Shown piece by piece: positions 1 through 9,300 of a DNA stretch of 64,000 bases. The notes beneath the pieces were generated by a model, which worked only from the letters and a program-made list of their open reading frames with translations, searched no databases and was not told the origin of the DNA. This DNA comes from Herpetosiphon llansteffanensis (GTDB taxonomy: Bacteria; Chloroflexota; Chloroflexia; Chloroflexales; Herpetosiphonaceae), in contig NZ_PUBZ01000084.1 in assembly GCF_003205875.1 (NCBI RefSeq), positions 1-64,000 of the forward strand, in the 5' to 3' direction. Positions within the stretch are counted from its first letter, which is position 1. Each line of letters opens with the position of its first letter. Position numbers and translations under genes: made by a program.

Positions 1-53
1 CGGGATGTACACTTCTAGCTTCGTCGGCAGCGTCAGAGGTGTATAAGAGACAG
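1..53 (+). other. Sequencing adapter (Nextera i5 + Tn5 mosaic end), not genomic
   Basis: Bases 35-53 match the 19-bp Tn5 mosaic end with one mismatch (G at 38 where the standard end has T). Bases 21-34 are the standard Nextera read-1 stub. Bases 13-20, TTCTAGCT, match an 8-base Nextera i5 index as I recall it (S515). Bases 1-12 match the end of the P5 oligo at 10 of 12 positions. This is untrimmed library adapter, so the contig really starts at 54. Confidence 0.97.
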
Positions 54-1544
54 CAATATGAAGTGTGGTTTATTACTGGCAGCCAACATCTATATGGCCC
101 CGAAACGTTAGAGCAAGTTGCCAAACACTCGCAAATTATTGCCGCAGGGCTTGATCAAAGTAGTGCAATTCCGGTGCGCGTGGTGTTCAAGCCTGTGCTC
201 AAAACACCCGACGAAATTTACAATTTGGTGCTTGAAGCCAATGCCGCCAAAAACTGTATTGGCTTGGTCGCTTGGATGCATACCTTCTCGCCAGCCAAAA
301 TGTGGATTGCAGGCCTGCGCAGTTTGCAAAAACCACTGGCCCACCTGCACACCCAATTTAATAGCGAAATTCCATGGTCGCAAATCGATATGGATTTTAT
401 GAACCTCAACCAAGCAGCCCACGGCGACCGCGAATTTGGCTTTATTGTCAGCCGCATGCGCTTGGAACGCAAAGTGATTGTTGGCCATTGGCAAGATAGC
501 GAAGTGCACGATCGAATCGCAGCTTGGACGCGGGCCGCTGCTGCTTGGCACGATGCCCAAGGCGCACGCTTCGCTCGTTTTGGCGACAACATGCGCGAAG
601 TTGCCGTAACCGAAGGCGATAAAGTTAATGCCCAAATGCGGCTTGGCTATAGCGTCAGCGGCTATGGTGTTGGCGATCTGGTGCGCTTTGTCAACGAAAT
701 CAGCGATGCAGACATCGATACCACCTTGCAAGAATATACCGAACACTACGAATTAGCAGCAGGCTTGCAAGCTGGCGGCGAACAGCATCAAGCCTTACGT
801 GAAGCTGCCCGCATCGAGCTTGGCTTGCGCTATTTCCTTGAGCATGGCAATTTCAAAGGCTTTACCACCACGTTTGAGGATTTGCATGGATTGGTGCAAT
901 TGCCAGGTTTAGGCCCGCAACGCCTGATGGATCGTGGCTATGGCTTTGCTGGAGAGGGCGATTGGAAAACTGCTGCCCTAGTTCGGGCGATGAAAGTGAT
1001 GAGCGCTGGACTCAGCGGCGGCACCTCGTTTATGGAAGATTACACCTATCACTTTGGCAGCAACGGCATGAAGGTGCTCGGCGCGCACATGCTCGAAATC
1101 TGCCCATCAATCGCCGCAACCAAACCACGGCTCGAGGTGCATCCCTTGGGCATTGGTGGCAAGGCCGACCCAGTGCGCATGGTGTTCGATGCCAAAACTG
1201 GGCCAGCAGTCAACGCCTCAATCGTTGAAATGGGCAATCGCTTGCGCTTGATCAATAGCGTGGTTGATGCTGTTGAAACCGACGAGCCATTGCCAAACTT
1301 GCCAGTTGCCCGCGCCTTGTGGCTTCCTCAGCCAGATCTCAAAACCGCGGCAGCTGCTTGGATCTACGCTGGTGGCGCACATCACACCGGCTTTAGCTTT
1401 GATCTGACCAGCGAACATCTTGCTGATTTTGCTGAAATTGCTGGCATGGAATACTTACAAATCGATCGCAACACCAACGTCAGCCAATTTAAGCAAGAGC
1501 TGCGCTGGAACGATCTCTACTATCACTTGGCCAAAGGTTTGTAA
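54..1544 (+). CDS. araA: L-arabinose isomerase, 5' end missing
   Basis: Converts L-arabinose to L-ribulose in the cytoplasm, the first step of arabinose use. The reading frame aligns by eye with E. coli AraA almost throughout: [18 protein letters not shown] at the start, [70 protein letters not shown] and AGGAHHT near the C-terminus. The family Glu residues of the metal site ([18 protein letters not shown]) are present. About six N-terminal codons are absent because the contig begins inside the gene. A GTG at 39 opens the same frame but lies in adapter sequence, so it is not a real start. The next gene is a LacI-type regulator on the same strand, a likely local controller. Other ara genes would lie upstream, outside the window. 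Confidence 0.96.
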   Translation, partial: QYEVWFITGSQHLYGPETLEQVAKHSQIIAAGLDQSSAIPVRVVFKPVLKTPDEIYNLVLEANAAKNCIGLVAWMHTFSPAKMWIAGLRSLQKPLAHLHTQFNSEIPWSQIDMDFMNLNQAAHGDREFGFIVSRMRLERKVIVGHWQDSEVHDRIAAWTRAAAAWHDAQGARFARFGDNMREVAVTEGDKVNAQMRLGYSVSGYGVGDLVRFVNEISDADIDTTLQEYTEHYELAAGLQAGGEQHQALREAARIELGLRYFLEHGNFKGFTTTFEDLHGLVQLPGLGPQRLMDRGYGFAGEGDWKTAALVRAMKVMSAGLSGGTSFMEDYTYHFGSNGMKVLGAHMLEICPSIAATKPRLEVHPLGIGGKADPVRMVFDAKTGPAVNASIVEMGNRLRLINSVVDAVETDEPLPNLPVARALWLPQPDLKTAAAAWIYAGGAHHTGFSFDLTSEHLADFAEIAGMEYLQIDRNTNVSQFKQELRWNDLYYHLAKGL

Positions 1545-1567
1545 ACCAACGCTCAGCAACCAACGCC

Positions 1568-1614
1568 GCAACGCTGCGCAACAATGGCACAGAATGGCCT
1601 TTTAGCAGCGTTGC
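1568..1614. promoter_or_regulatory. Perfect 10-bp inverted repeat between araA and the LacI-type gene
   Basis: GCAACGCTGC at 1568-1577 and its exact complement GCAGCGTTGC at 1605-1614 are separated by 27 bases. There is no T-run after it, so it is a poor intrinsic terminator. It could be an mRNA hairpin closing araA or a site near the regulator promoter. The function is inference only. Confidence 0.3.
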
Positions 1615-1706
1615 AGCGTGGCCGAAGCAACGCAGGAGCAAGATCGGCTATACTAGCAGCTTGCATCCCAGCGATCTGAAATGCAGCGTGCTATTGGGAG
1701 TTCGCC

Positions 1707-2738
1707 ATGACCATTCAACGTCAACAAAAAGTCACGATCAAAGATATTGCAAAATTGTGTAATGTTTCGACCCAAACCGTTTCGCGGGTGCTCAACAATC
1801 GGCCTGATGTTTCGCCGCAAACTCGTGAGGCGGTCGAAAAAGCCATCGCTGATATGGGCTACCAGCCAAGTGCTTTGGCGCGCAGCTTGGTACAACAACA
1901 AAGCTTCACCTTGGGAGTCATTACCGCAGGCTTGCAATATATGGGCGTGTCGCTGACGTTGAATGGCATTGCCGAGGAAAGCGAAGCCTCGAATTATGCC
2001 TTGTTGCTCAAGGAATTGCCGCGTTTTGATGTGACCAATATTGTGCCAATTATCGAGGCGCTGATGGCTCGCCATGTCGATGGCATTATCTTTGCGGCGG
2101 CGGAACTGAACGAAAATGTTGAGATTGTACAAGCCCAATTGCCAGCAACCTGCCCACCAATTGTCTTTGTCAAAAGCCAACCCAACGAGCGTTTTACCAC
2201 GATTGGGATTGATAATTATGGTGGCGCGCGCCAAGCGGTCGAGCATTTACTGAGCATCGGCAAGCGCGAAATCGGCATTATCTGTGGGCCAATCGAATGG
2301 CTCGAAACCCGCCAACGCCGCAGCGGCTGGTACGATGGCTTGCTGGCGGCAGGCATCACGCCAAATCAACAACAGATTGGTATCGGCAATTGGTCGGCGG
2401 CTAGCGGCGAGCAAGCCTGTAGCGAATTGTTCAATCGCTATCCCGAGATTGATGCAGTGTTTGCTTGCAACGATCAAATGGCCTTGGGAGCCTTGCATTA
2501 CGCCAGCAAACATGGCCTGCGCGTGCCCGAAGATTTGGCAATCGTGGGCTTTGATGATTTAGCCGAATCGGCCTACTTCTCGCCAGCCCTGACCACAATT
2601 CGCCAACCATTGCGCGAATTAGGCCGCTTGGCGGTGCAAACATTATTGCAATTAATCAATCCCAGCGCTGAGCATATGCCAGCCGTGATCACAACCCTGC
2701 CAACCCAGTTGATTGTACGCGAGAGCACCGTGCGCTAG
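1707..2738 (+). CDS. LacI/GalR-family transcriptional regulator
   Basis: A 343-residue sugar-responsive repressor or activator. The N-terminus carries the LacI-type helix-turn-helix (VTIKDIAKLCNVSTQTVSRVL, roughly residues 9-29) and hinge helix (YQPSALARSL). A periplasmic-binding-protein-like effector domain follows, ending with the family motifs AVFACNDQMALGAL, VPEDLAIVGFDDL and LTTIRQPLRELG. The start is supported by GGGAG six bases before ATG 1707. It follows araA on the same strand, so control of arabinose catabolism is a reasonable inference, but neither ligand nor operator can be read from the sequence. Its stop codon overlaps the stop of the convergent gene at 2735 by four bases. Confidence 0.93.
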   Translation: MTIQRQQKVTIKDIAKLCNVSTQTVSRVLNNRPDVSPQTREAVEKAIADMGYQPSALARSLVQQQSFTLGVITAGLQYMGVSLTLNGIAEESEASNYALLLKELPRFDVTNIVPIIEALMARHVDGIIFAAAELNENVEIVQAQLPATCPPIVFVKSQPNERFTTIGIDNYGGARQAVEHLLSIGKREIGIICGPIEWLETRQRRSGWYDGLLAAGITPNQQQIGIGNWSAASGEQACSELFNRYPEIDAVFACNDQMALGALHYASKHGLRVPEDLAIVGFDDLAESAYFSPALTTIRQPLRELGRLAVQTLLQLINPSAEHMPAVITTLPTQLIVRESTVR

Positions 2739-3250
2739 GCAACTTCGCGCTGCAGCTTGGCTAACTCCCACACATGGTTGTTGCGCGGGCTATAGGTGAC
2801 AACATAATAATTGCCTTCGCGGGCAACATCGCTATGCTCCATTTTTAGGTGTTGGCTGCCGATAAGCTTAAAATCGCCGTATAAATGGGTTTTGCGCCTG
2901 GTACGCACATAGCGCAGTTCGAGCAACTGATCAATCTGCACGTGGGCATTGCCACCAAGCAGATCGCGCACTCGGCTAAGCCAATAGAAGCCGACAACCG
3001 CAAGCATTAGGCCAAAAATTGGCCAAATCAAACCAGATACACCCTTGAGCGCAAAATAGAGGATTGTGGCGATACAAACCAGAAACCCAAGCGCAATGCT
3101 AAGCACAACAATCTCGCTGCGTAAGGCTTGACGTTGCTGCTTGGATAACGGGATTTGTTGGCTCAACACCAGCGGTTTGAGCTTCCGTTTACATTTAGGA
3201 CATTGATTGATGGTGAGGTCAACGTTTTGACGACAACGTGGACAGTGCAT
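2735..3250 (-). CDS. Zinc-ribbon membrane protein, paralogue 1
   Basis: A 171-residue protein of unknown function. Residues 1-22 form a zinc ribbon (MHCPRCRQNV, then CPKCKRKLK, two CxxC pairs). A basic linker and two hydrophobic segments follow (around the VVLSIALGFLVCIATILYF and IWPIFGLMLAVVGFYW stretches), then a soluble tail with YGDFKLIGSQHLKMEH and NYYVVTYSPRN. An ATG four codons upstream exists, but GGAG lies six bases before the MHCPRC start, so 3250 is chosen. The next gene upstream (3331-3846) is a clear paralogue with the same layout and the same leader GGAGATCGCC before ATG, so the two arose by tandem duplication. No function is assigned. Confidence 0.8.
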   Translation of the reverse strand: MHCPRCRQNVDLTINQCPKCKRKLKPLVLSQQIPLSKQQRQALRSEIVVLSIALGFLVCIATILYFALKGVSGLIWPIFGLMLAVVGFYWLSRVRDLLGGNAHVQIDQLLELRYVRTRRKTHLYGDFKLIGSQHLKMEHSDVAREGNYYVVTYSPRNNHVWELAKLQREVA

Positions 3251-3330
3251 GGCGATCTCCACAAAACCAACATTCGCGAGCTAAGACGCAGCAGTGGCTG
3301 GATTGATTTCCTGCAAGCAGCAAACGTAAA

Positions 3331-3846
3331 TCAAGCACGTTCACGGCTAAGCGGCGCTAATCCCCACACAGTTTTACTTTTTGGGCTATAGGTCACGCTG
3401 TAATAATTGCCTTCAATCGCCAAATCAAAGTGCTCTTTGCTCAATTGAAGTTTGCCGAGTGTGCCAAAATCGCCATAATAGTGCTTGCCCGAGCGATCGC
3501 TATATTCCCGCAGCAACTCCAATTGAGCAATGTGAACCGTCACAGAACCACTTACCAGATCGCGGATAAGTTTAAGCACATATATACCAGTGATCGCCAG
3601 CATTAGGGCAACGCCAAGCCAAGTCCACAATGGCACAGGCTTAATTGCCAAACTCAAACTTGCAAGCAGCACCACAACCAGCAATAAGCCAGCGCTTGGC
3701 AGCAAGATTTTATTCAGCAAAGAGTGGCGTTGCGGCGAGGATAAAGGGAGTTTTTGGCTGAATAGCAGCGGCTTAAGTGTTTGTTGGCAGTTGGGGCATT
3801 GATTGATATGCAGAGCAACAGTTTGGTGACAACGTGGGCAATGCAT
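3331..3846 (-). CDS. Zinc-ribbon membrane protein, paralogue 2
   Basis: A 171-residue paralogue of the neighbour at 2735-3250. It has the same N-terminal ribbon (MHCPRCHQTV and CPNCQQTLK), the linker FSQKLPLSSPQR matching LSQQIPLSKQQR, two transmembrane stretches, and a tail with HYYGDFGTLGKLQLSKEHFD and NYYSVTYSPKS matching the other copy. The start at 3846 has GGAG six bases upstream; an in-frame ATG at 3876 would add ten residues with no better ribosome site. The hydrophobic segments have diverged much more than the ribbon and tail, which suggests the soluble parts are under selection. The role is unknown; a membrane-tethered metal-binding or partner-binding protein is possible. Confidence 0.8.
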   Translation of the reverse strand: MHCPRCHQTVALHINQCPNCQQTLKPLLFSQKLPLSSPQRHSLLNKILLPSAGLLLVVVLLASLSLAIKPVPLWTWLGVALMLAITGIYVLKLIRDLVSGSVTVHIAQLELLREYSDRSGKHYYGDFGTLGKLQLSKEHFDLAIEGNYYSVTYSPKSKTVWGLAPLSRERA

Positions 3847-3891
3847 GGCGATCTCCACAAAACTAGAATTCGCCATGCATTACGGATAAAC

Positions 3892-5745
3892 CTAGGCGTT
3901 GGTTGCTTTGAGGACTTCGAGCACTTCAGCTGCCATTTCGTAGCGCCCAAACGATGGCATGATATATACCCCTTGGATGCGATCGTAGGCAGCGGTCAGA
4001 ATTTCTTGCGAAACTTGGACCCCAATCGCCCGCCCATTCGAGCCAGCGTGCTTCATACGCTCCAGTACCTCGTTGGGCAGCGTAATGCCTGGCACTTCGT
4101 TATGTAAAAATGAGGCATGGCGATAGCTCTGAACTGGCATCAAACCCAGCAGAATTGGAATCGGCAGCGGGCCAAGTTTATCGAGAAAGCGATCAAGTTC
4201 TGCTGCATCGTAGGAGATTTGGGTCATGGCGTAGTGCGCGCCAGCAGCCACTTTTTGATGCAAGCGATCAATTTCCCAATCTGGGTCTTCGGCGTTGATA
4301 TTGAGTGCTACGCCAATTAAGAAGTTGGTTGGCGTGCCAATATCGTTACCAGCGGTATCAACGCCGCTGTTCATGCCAGCAATCACCTTGACCAAGCCAA
4401 TCGTATCGACATCGAACACGCCTGAGGTGCCAGGATACGCGCCGAACGATGGTGGATCGCCTTTCAAGGCCAAGATGTTGCGTACACCCAAGGCATGAGC
4501 GCCAAGCAAATCGCTTTGCAAGCCCATCAATGAGCGATCGCGAGTCGTAAAGTGCAGAATTGTTTCCATGCCCACTTGTTGCTGAATCAAGTTGCACATT
4601 GGCAAAGCACTCATACGCACGCGCGCCATCGGGCTATCAGCAACATTAATAAAATTCACGCCTGCAGCCTGCATTTGGCGTGCGCCTTCGAGGCAGCGCC
4701 GTGGATTATGACCTTTGGGTGGGTCGATTTCAACGCTGGTAACAAACGCGCCATCGGCCAACATGCGGCCAAGTTGGGTGGTTTCGGCGCTTTTGCTAGG
4801 CAATTGCACACTTGGCGCTTCATCATCAACAATTGTAATATTGAGCGTGCTGGCTGGATTCAGATCCTGTAAGGCAGCATGCATGCTGTTAATATGCTGC
4901 GGCGTAGTACCACAACAGCCCCCAACAATCTGCACATTTAATTCTTCGACCATGCGCCGCGCGTAATCGGCCATATATTCTGGCGACGAAGGATAAAATA
5001 CGCGGTTATGGCGCTCGGTTGGCCAGCCAGCGTTTGGTTGGGCCGAAATTGGAATCGTGGCGTTGACGGCGCGCATGCTTTGCACAACCCGAAACACCCG
5101 TTGCGGGCCAACCGAACAATTGACCCCAACCACAGCCACGCCTAGCTCGCCAAGTTTGCGCACAACTTCTTCAGGGGTGTTGCCAAGCACCGTGCGACCA
5201 TCTTCGGCAAAGGTCATTTGGGCCACGATAGGCAAATCGCCAACCTGCTTGGCCGCCTTGACCGCAATCACCATCTCGCGCAAATCGCTAAATGTCTCAA
5301 ACATCAACAGATCAGCGCCTTGCTCCAACAACGTGCCAATTTGTTCGGCAAACGCTTCGTGGGCTGCTTGTTCGGTTAAGGGGCCGTAGGGTTGTAATAA
5401 CACGCCTAGCGGGCCAACTGCGCCAGCAATCAAGGTGTTGGTACCAGCAATTTCGCGGGCTTCGCGGGCCAATTTCATACCGCGATGATTAATTTGGCGG
5501 ACTTTATCAGCAAGGCCAAACGGCTCTAATTTAAAGCGATTTGCGCCATAAGTATTGGTTTCAATAATATCGGCCCCAGCCTCAATATAGCTCTGATGAA
5601 TTTCACGCACGACATCTGGCTGGGTCAGATTCAAGGCATCGAAGCACTCGTCAAAATCATTGCCGCGATTATACAATTGAGTGCCCATCGCGCCATCACA
5701 AAGCAAGGCTCGTTGCCCTAGTTGTTCAAGAAATGGATTCGCCAT
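3892..5745 (-). CDS. Homocysteine S-methyltransferase / methylenetetrahydrofolate reductase fusion
   Basis: A 617-residue two-domain enzyme of methionine and one-carbon metabolism, with the same architecture as Bacillus YitJ. Residues 1 to about 290 are a Pfam-type S-methyl transferase barrel: LLCDGAMGTQL at the start, GVNCSVGP (Cys210) and VGGCCGTTPQHI (Cys277, Cys278) giving the three zinc-ligand cysteines that activate homocysteine. From about 330 on is a MetF-like flavoprotein barrel (SVEIDPPKG, FTTRDRS, ALKGDPP, TNFLIGVALN, QISYD), which reduces 5,10-methylene-THF to 5-methyl-THF. The domains may pass the methyl group from folate to homocysteine, though the donor used by the N-terminal half is not decidable here. 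The gene is followed by the zinc-ribbon pair on the same strand. No SAM or cobalamin riboswitch is recognisable upstream. Confidence 0.93.
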   Translation of the reverse strand: MANPFLEQLGQRALLCDGAMGTQLYNRGNDFDECFDALNLTQPDVVREIHQSYIEAGADIIETNTYGANRFKLEPFGLADKVRQINHRGMKLAREAREIAGTNTLIAGAVGPLGVLLQPYGPLTEQAAHEAFAEQIGTLLEQGADLLMFETFSDLREMVIAVKAAKQVGDLPIVAQMTFAEDGRTVLGNTPEEVVRKLGELGVAVVGVNCSVGPQRVFRVVQSMRAVNATIPISAQPNAGWPTERHNRVFYPSSPEYMADYARRMVEELNVQIVGGCCGTTPQHINSMHAALQDLNPASTLNITIVDDEAPSVQLPSKSAETTQLGRMLADGAFVTSVEIDPPKGHNPRRCLEGARQMQAAGVNFINVADSPMARVRMSALPMCNLIQQQVGMETILHFTTRDRSLMGLQSDLLGAHALGVRNILALKGDPPSFGAYPGTSGVFDVDTIGLVKVIAGMNSGVDTAGNDIGTPTNFLIGVALNINAEDPDWEIDRLHQKVAAGAHYAMTQISYDAAELDRFLDKLGPLPIPILLGLMPVQSYRHASFLHNEVPGITLPNEVLERMKHAGSNGRAIGVQVSQEILTAAYDRIQGVYIMPSFGRYEMAAEVLEVLKATNA

Positions 5746-5837
5746 AGCCTTAGTTCCTTGTCCATTGGTAAAGTTGTTGTCGCACGATCGCCGTTGATCG
5801 CCAGTAACTATAGCATATTGCTTAACATTTGCTGGTT

Positions 5838-6255
5838 TGGAAGTAGGGATCGGGGGCTAGGGATCGGGGATTGGTATCTGTGCACTACCAACCCATTCCA
5901 TTCCCATCGCTATTCACCTACAGCCGTTATCCTCTATCAATTAAGCTTCCTTCGCGATATTCGCGGTTCCGATCCCCGATCCCCAGCCCCTGACCCCAGC
6001 TTTTTTGGCACAAATGCCACGAATTGCACGAATGAGCATGTTTTAGCCACAGATTGGCACAGATTATTATGATTAGGTTCTTGTGTTCCCATAGCCAACA
6101 GCCAATAGCCATGGTTCCTCTGCACCGCTGCGTTAAATTTCTGATCCACGAATTGCCCGAACAATGTTCCGATAGCCAATAGCCTAGAGCCTGATCCCTT
6201 TTCTGACTTTTGACTTTTGACTTCTGACTTCATCCTATGTTCTATGCTCTTTGCT
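5838..6255. repeat. Intergenic block of degenerate word repeats
   Basis: Fills most of the 585-base gap 5746-6330. Words seen include GATCGGGGATTGG and its complement GATCCCCGATCCCC, CCAATAGCCATGG, CACAGATTGGCACAGATT, CTTTTGACTTTTGACTT and TATGTTCTATGCTC. Most are in the opposite orientation to the blocks after 24377 and 35490. No credible gene is present. The block runs to within about 75 bases of the cyclase start and creates a spurious open frame in front of it. Confidence 0.8.
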
Positions 6256-6330
6256 CGATGTTCTTTTTTCTGCTGGCCGATTTTTTGCTATAGGCTATCT
6301 TATCGTTTCGCATGGAGCACCAAGCGGTTT

Positions 6331-9300
6331 ATGACAGTTCAAACAACTACGTGCTGCTCAACCTGCAACTTTGCCGAAAATCCGCCAAGTGCGCGTTTTT
6401 GCGGCAATTGTGCCAGCCCTTTGCCGCTGCACTGTTTTAGTTGTGGCGCGGCCAATCCACCAGGTTTTCGCTTTTGCGGCACCTGTGCTACTGCCTTAAT
6501 CGAATATATTCCTGCCGCCACAACCCGCCGCGTAGTAACAATTTTATTTGCCGATGTGTGTAACTACACCAACCTGACCAATCGCCTGGGCGCTGAGCAT
6601 ATGTATAGTTTGCTCGACCCGTGCTTGCGTCGGTTAGGCGAAACGGTGCGCCGCTTTGAAGGCACCATCGATAAATTTACCGGTGATGGCTTGATGGCGG
6701 TTTTTGGCATGCCCGTGGCACTCGAAGCGCACGCCGCCCAAGCAGCCTACGCAGCCTTGGCGATGTTCGAAGAATTGGCGGCCTACAACGAAACGATTGC
6801 CCACGCTGGCGTTCAATTTCAAATTCGGGTTGGCTTGGCCAGCGGCGAGGTGATTGCCGGTTTGCTTGGCTCCGACCGTTATAGCGATTTAACCGTCATT
6901 GGTGGCCCAGTAAACTTGGCGGCGCGGTTACAACAAGTGACCGATGCTGGCACGATTATGGTTGATGGCGATTTAGCCCAAAATTTGCAACAGAATTTTG
7001 TCTTTAGCGAGCAACATACGGTTTCACTCAAAGGCTTTGAGCAACCTATCTCAGCGGCGATGCTTGCAGGCAAGCAATTATCGCAAACAGTGATTGATGG
7101 AAGCTTCGCGCTGCCCTTGATTGGCCGCGATGCAGAATTACACAATCTGATCGGGGCGACTGAGCTGTTGCACAACGGTATGGGCGGGGTTATTGGCCTG
7201 ACTGGCAGGGCTGGCGTAGGCAAAACCCGCCTGACTGGCGAAATTATTCAACATTTGCACAGCCGCGATGTTAAAGTCTTGGTCAACGATTGTAGCAGCG
7301 CCACGCGCATTGTGCCCTATAGCGCTTTTTTGGGCTTGATTCGCCAATTATTTCAAATTGATCATGCCGATTCTGCCGCCACCATGCATCATAAAATTCA
7401 ATTGATGATTCATGAGTTGGGCAACATGCCGCTCGATTTGATGCCCTATATCGAATATTTGCTCTCGCTCGATTTTATCGATCAAAGTTTGGCTGAACGG
7501 GTGCAGCACCTTGATGCGGCGCAATTAAAACGCCATGTGTTTTTGGCAATTCGCGAATTATTGGTTGCTTGTACGCGTCAACAATCAATGGCGATTGTGA
7601 TCGACGATGTGCAATGGGCTGATGATTTGTCACTGGAACTGTTGGAGTTTATTGCCGAAACCTTCGATGCTTCATCGCTCTTGCTGTATATGGTCGCTCG
7701 CGACGACGAAACCCCGCAAATTCGCCAAACCTTCAATCGCATTTTGGCTCAGGCCCGTCAGCGTGGCTTGGTGCTTGAGCTTAATTCGCTCAGCCCAGAA
7801 GCAGCCGAAGCCTTGATTAAGCAAATTCTGCCCCAAGCCTCAGCAGTGATGATTGACCATTTGGTGCGCCAAGCAGATGGTGTGCCCTTTTACTTGGAAG
7901 AATTAGCCCGCCATGCCTTGCACGCTGGCCTCGATATTCAAGCCCAAAGCAGCGATAGCCTACAAACTCCCTCAATGCCGCTTTCATTGCAAGCGTTGAT
8001 GCGTTCGCGCTATGATCGCTTGCCGAATGATTTAGCGCTGAGCTTGGCGATTGCCTCGGTGATTGGCCGCCGCTTTAGCCAGCAATTACTTAGTCAACTA
8101 CGGCCAGAACAGCCGATTAGCGAGCATCTCCAGCAATTGCAACAACGTGGGTTTGTGCAGCCAGTCGCCAATCATCACGACGATTGGTCATTTAGCCATT
8201 TGCTCTTACAAGAAACGATTTATGCCAGCCTGCTGCAACAGCAACGCTATAGCTTGCATGGCGAAGTAGCGCAAGCGATCGAAACGCAAGCTGACGAGCA
8301 TCCAGAGTTGTATATCGATGCCTTGGCTTATCACTTTAGCCATTCGCAATTGACCCACAAAGCCTTGGAATATTTGCTGTTGGCTGCCCAACGTGCTGCC
8401 AGTCGCTTTGCCAATGATGATGCACTGCGTTTGTATGATCAAGCCTTGCCATTGCTCAGCGCACTTGAGCCACCCATTCCAGAGCATGGCACAAACCTGT
8501 TTCACGGACGTGGCGACATTTTAAGCTTTGTTGGGCGCTACGATGAAGCACGGCTGGCCTATCAACAAGCGCTTGGCATGATTCAGCCTGCGCCAGACAA
8601 TGAAGCAACCCATGCCACAATTTTGCGCCAACTTGCAGCAACCTACGAAAAGCAGGGCAACTACGACGAAGCGATGCAGCATTTGGAGCAAGCCCGCTTG
8701 GTCTTGGCCGATGGCGCATTGCTTGATCACGCCCGCATCGATTGTGATGCAGGCTGGATTGCTTTCCATCGTGGCCATTTGGAGCAAGCAGAGCGTTTGC
8801 TCAACAATGCCCTAACTATCAGCGAGCTTAATAACCACCACGGCTTGCAAGCCTTAGCAGCCAATCGGCTAGCGGGCATTTTTTGGCAGCGCGGCAATCT
8901 CAAAGGCGCGCAAGCCTTGGTCAACCAAAGTTTGGCGGTTAGCCGCTATCTTGGCGATTTGCCAGCCATGAGTCGGGCACTCAATAACCTTGGGGTAATT
9001 GCGATGGAACTTGCCGATTGGCATGCAGCCGCCAATTACTACGAGCAAAGCCTCGAAACAACCCAAGCAATTGGCGATTTGAATGGCCAAATTCTGGCAA
9101 TTAACAACCGTTCGCATTGTATGCTAATGCTTGGCTCGCTCAACGATGCCTTGCGCTTCTCGCAGATGGCCTATCGTTTGGCCCGCCAAATTGGCGCAAA
9201 GCTGCACATGGCGACAGCTCTAATTCAACAAGGCACGATTTCGTTTTATGTGCAAGATTATCAACGAGCACGCGGCTATTATTTGCAAGCAGAAAAATTA

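Noticed and set aside
39-53. In-frame GTG extending AraA upstream
   Set aside because: It lies in the Tn5 mosaic end of the library adapter, not in genomic DNA.
1568-1614. Intrinsic terminator after araA
   Set aside because: The 10-bp stem is perfect, but the 27-base loop and the lack of a T-run make termination unlikely; kept only as an inverted repeat of unknown role.
5746-5837. SAM or cobalamin riboswitch before the methionine-metabolism fusion gene
   Set aside because: No consensus core of either class could be seen on the minus strand upstream of 5745.
6217-6330. 38-codon N-terminal extension of the cyclase protein
   Set aside because: The codons are made from the intergenic word repeats, lack a ribosome site, and precede an otherwise natural start at the zinc ribbon.
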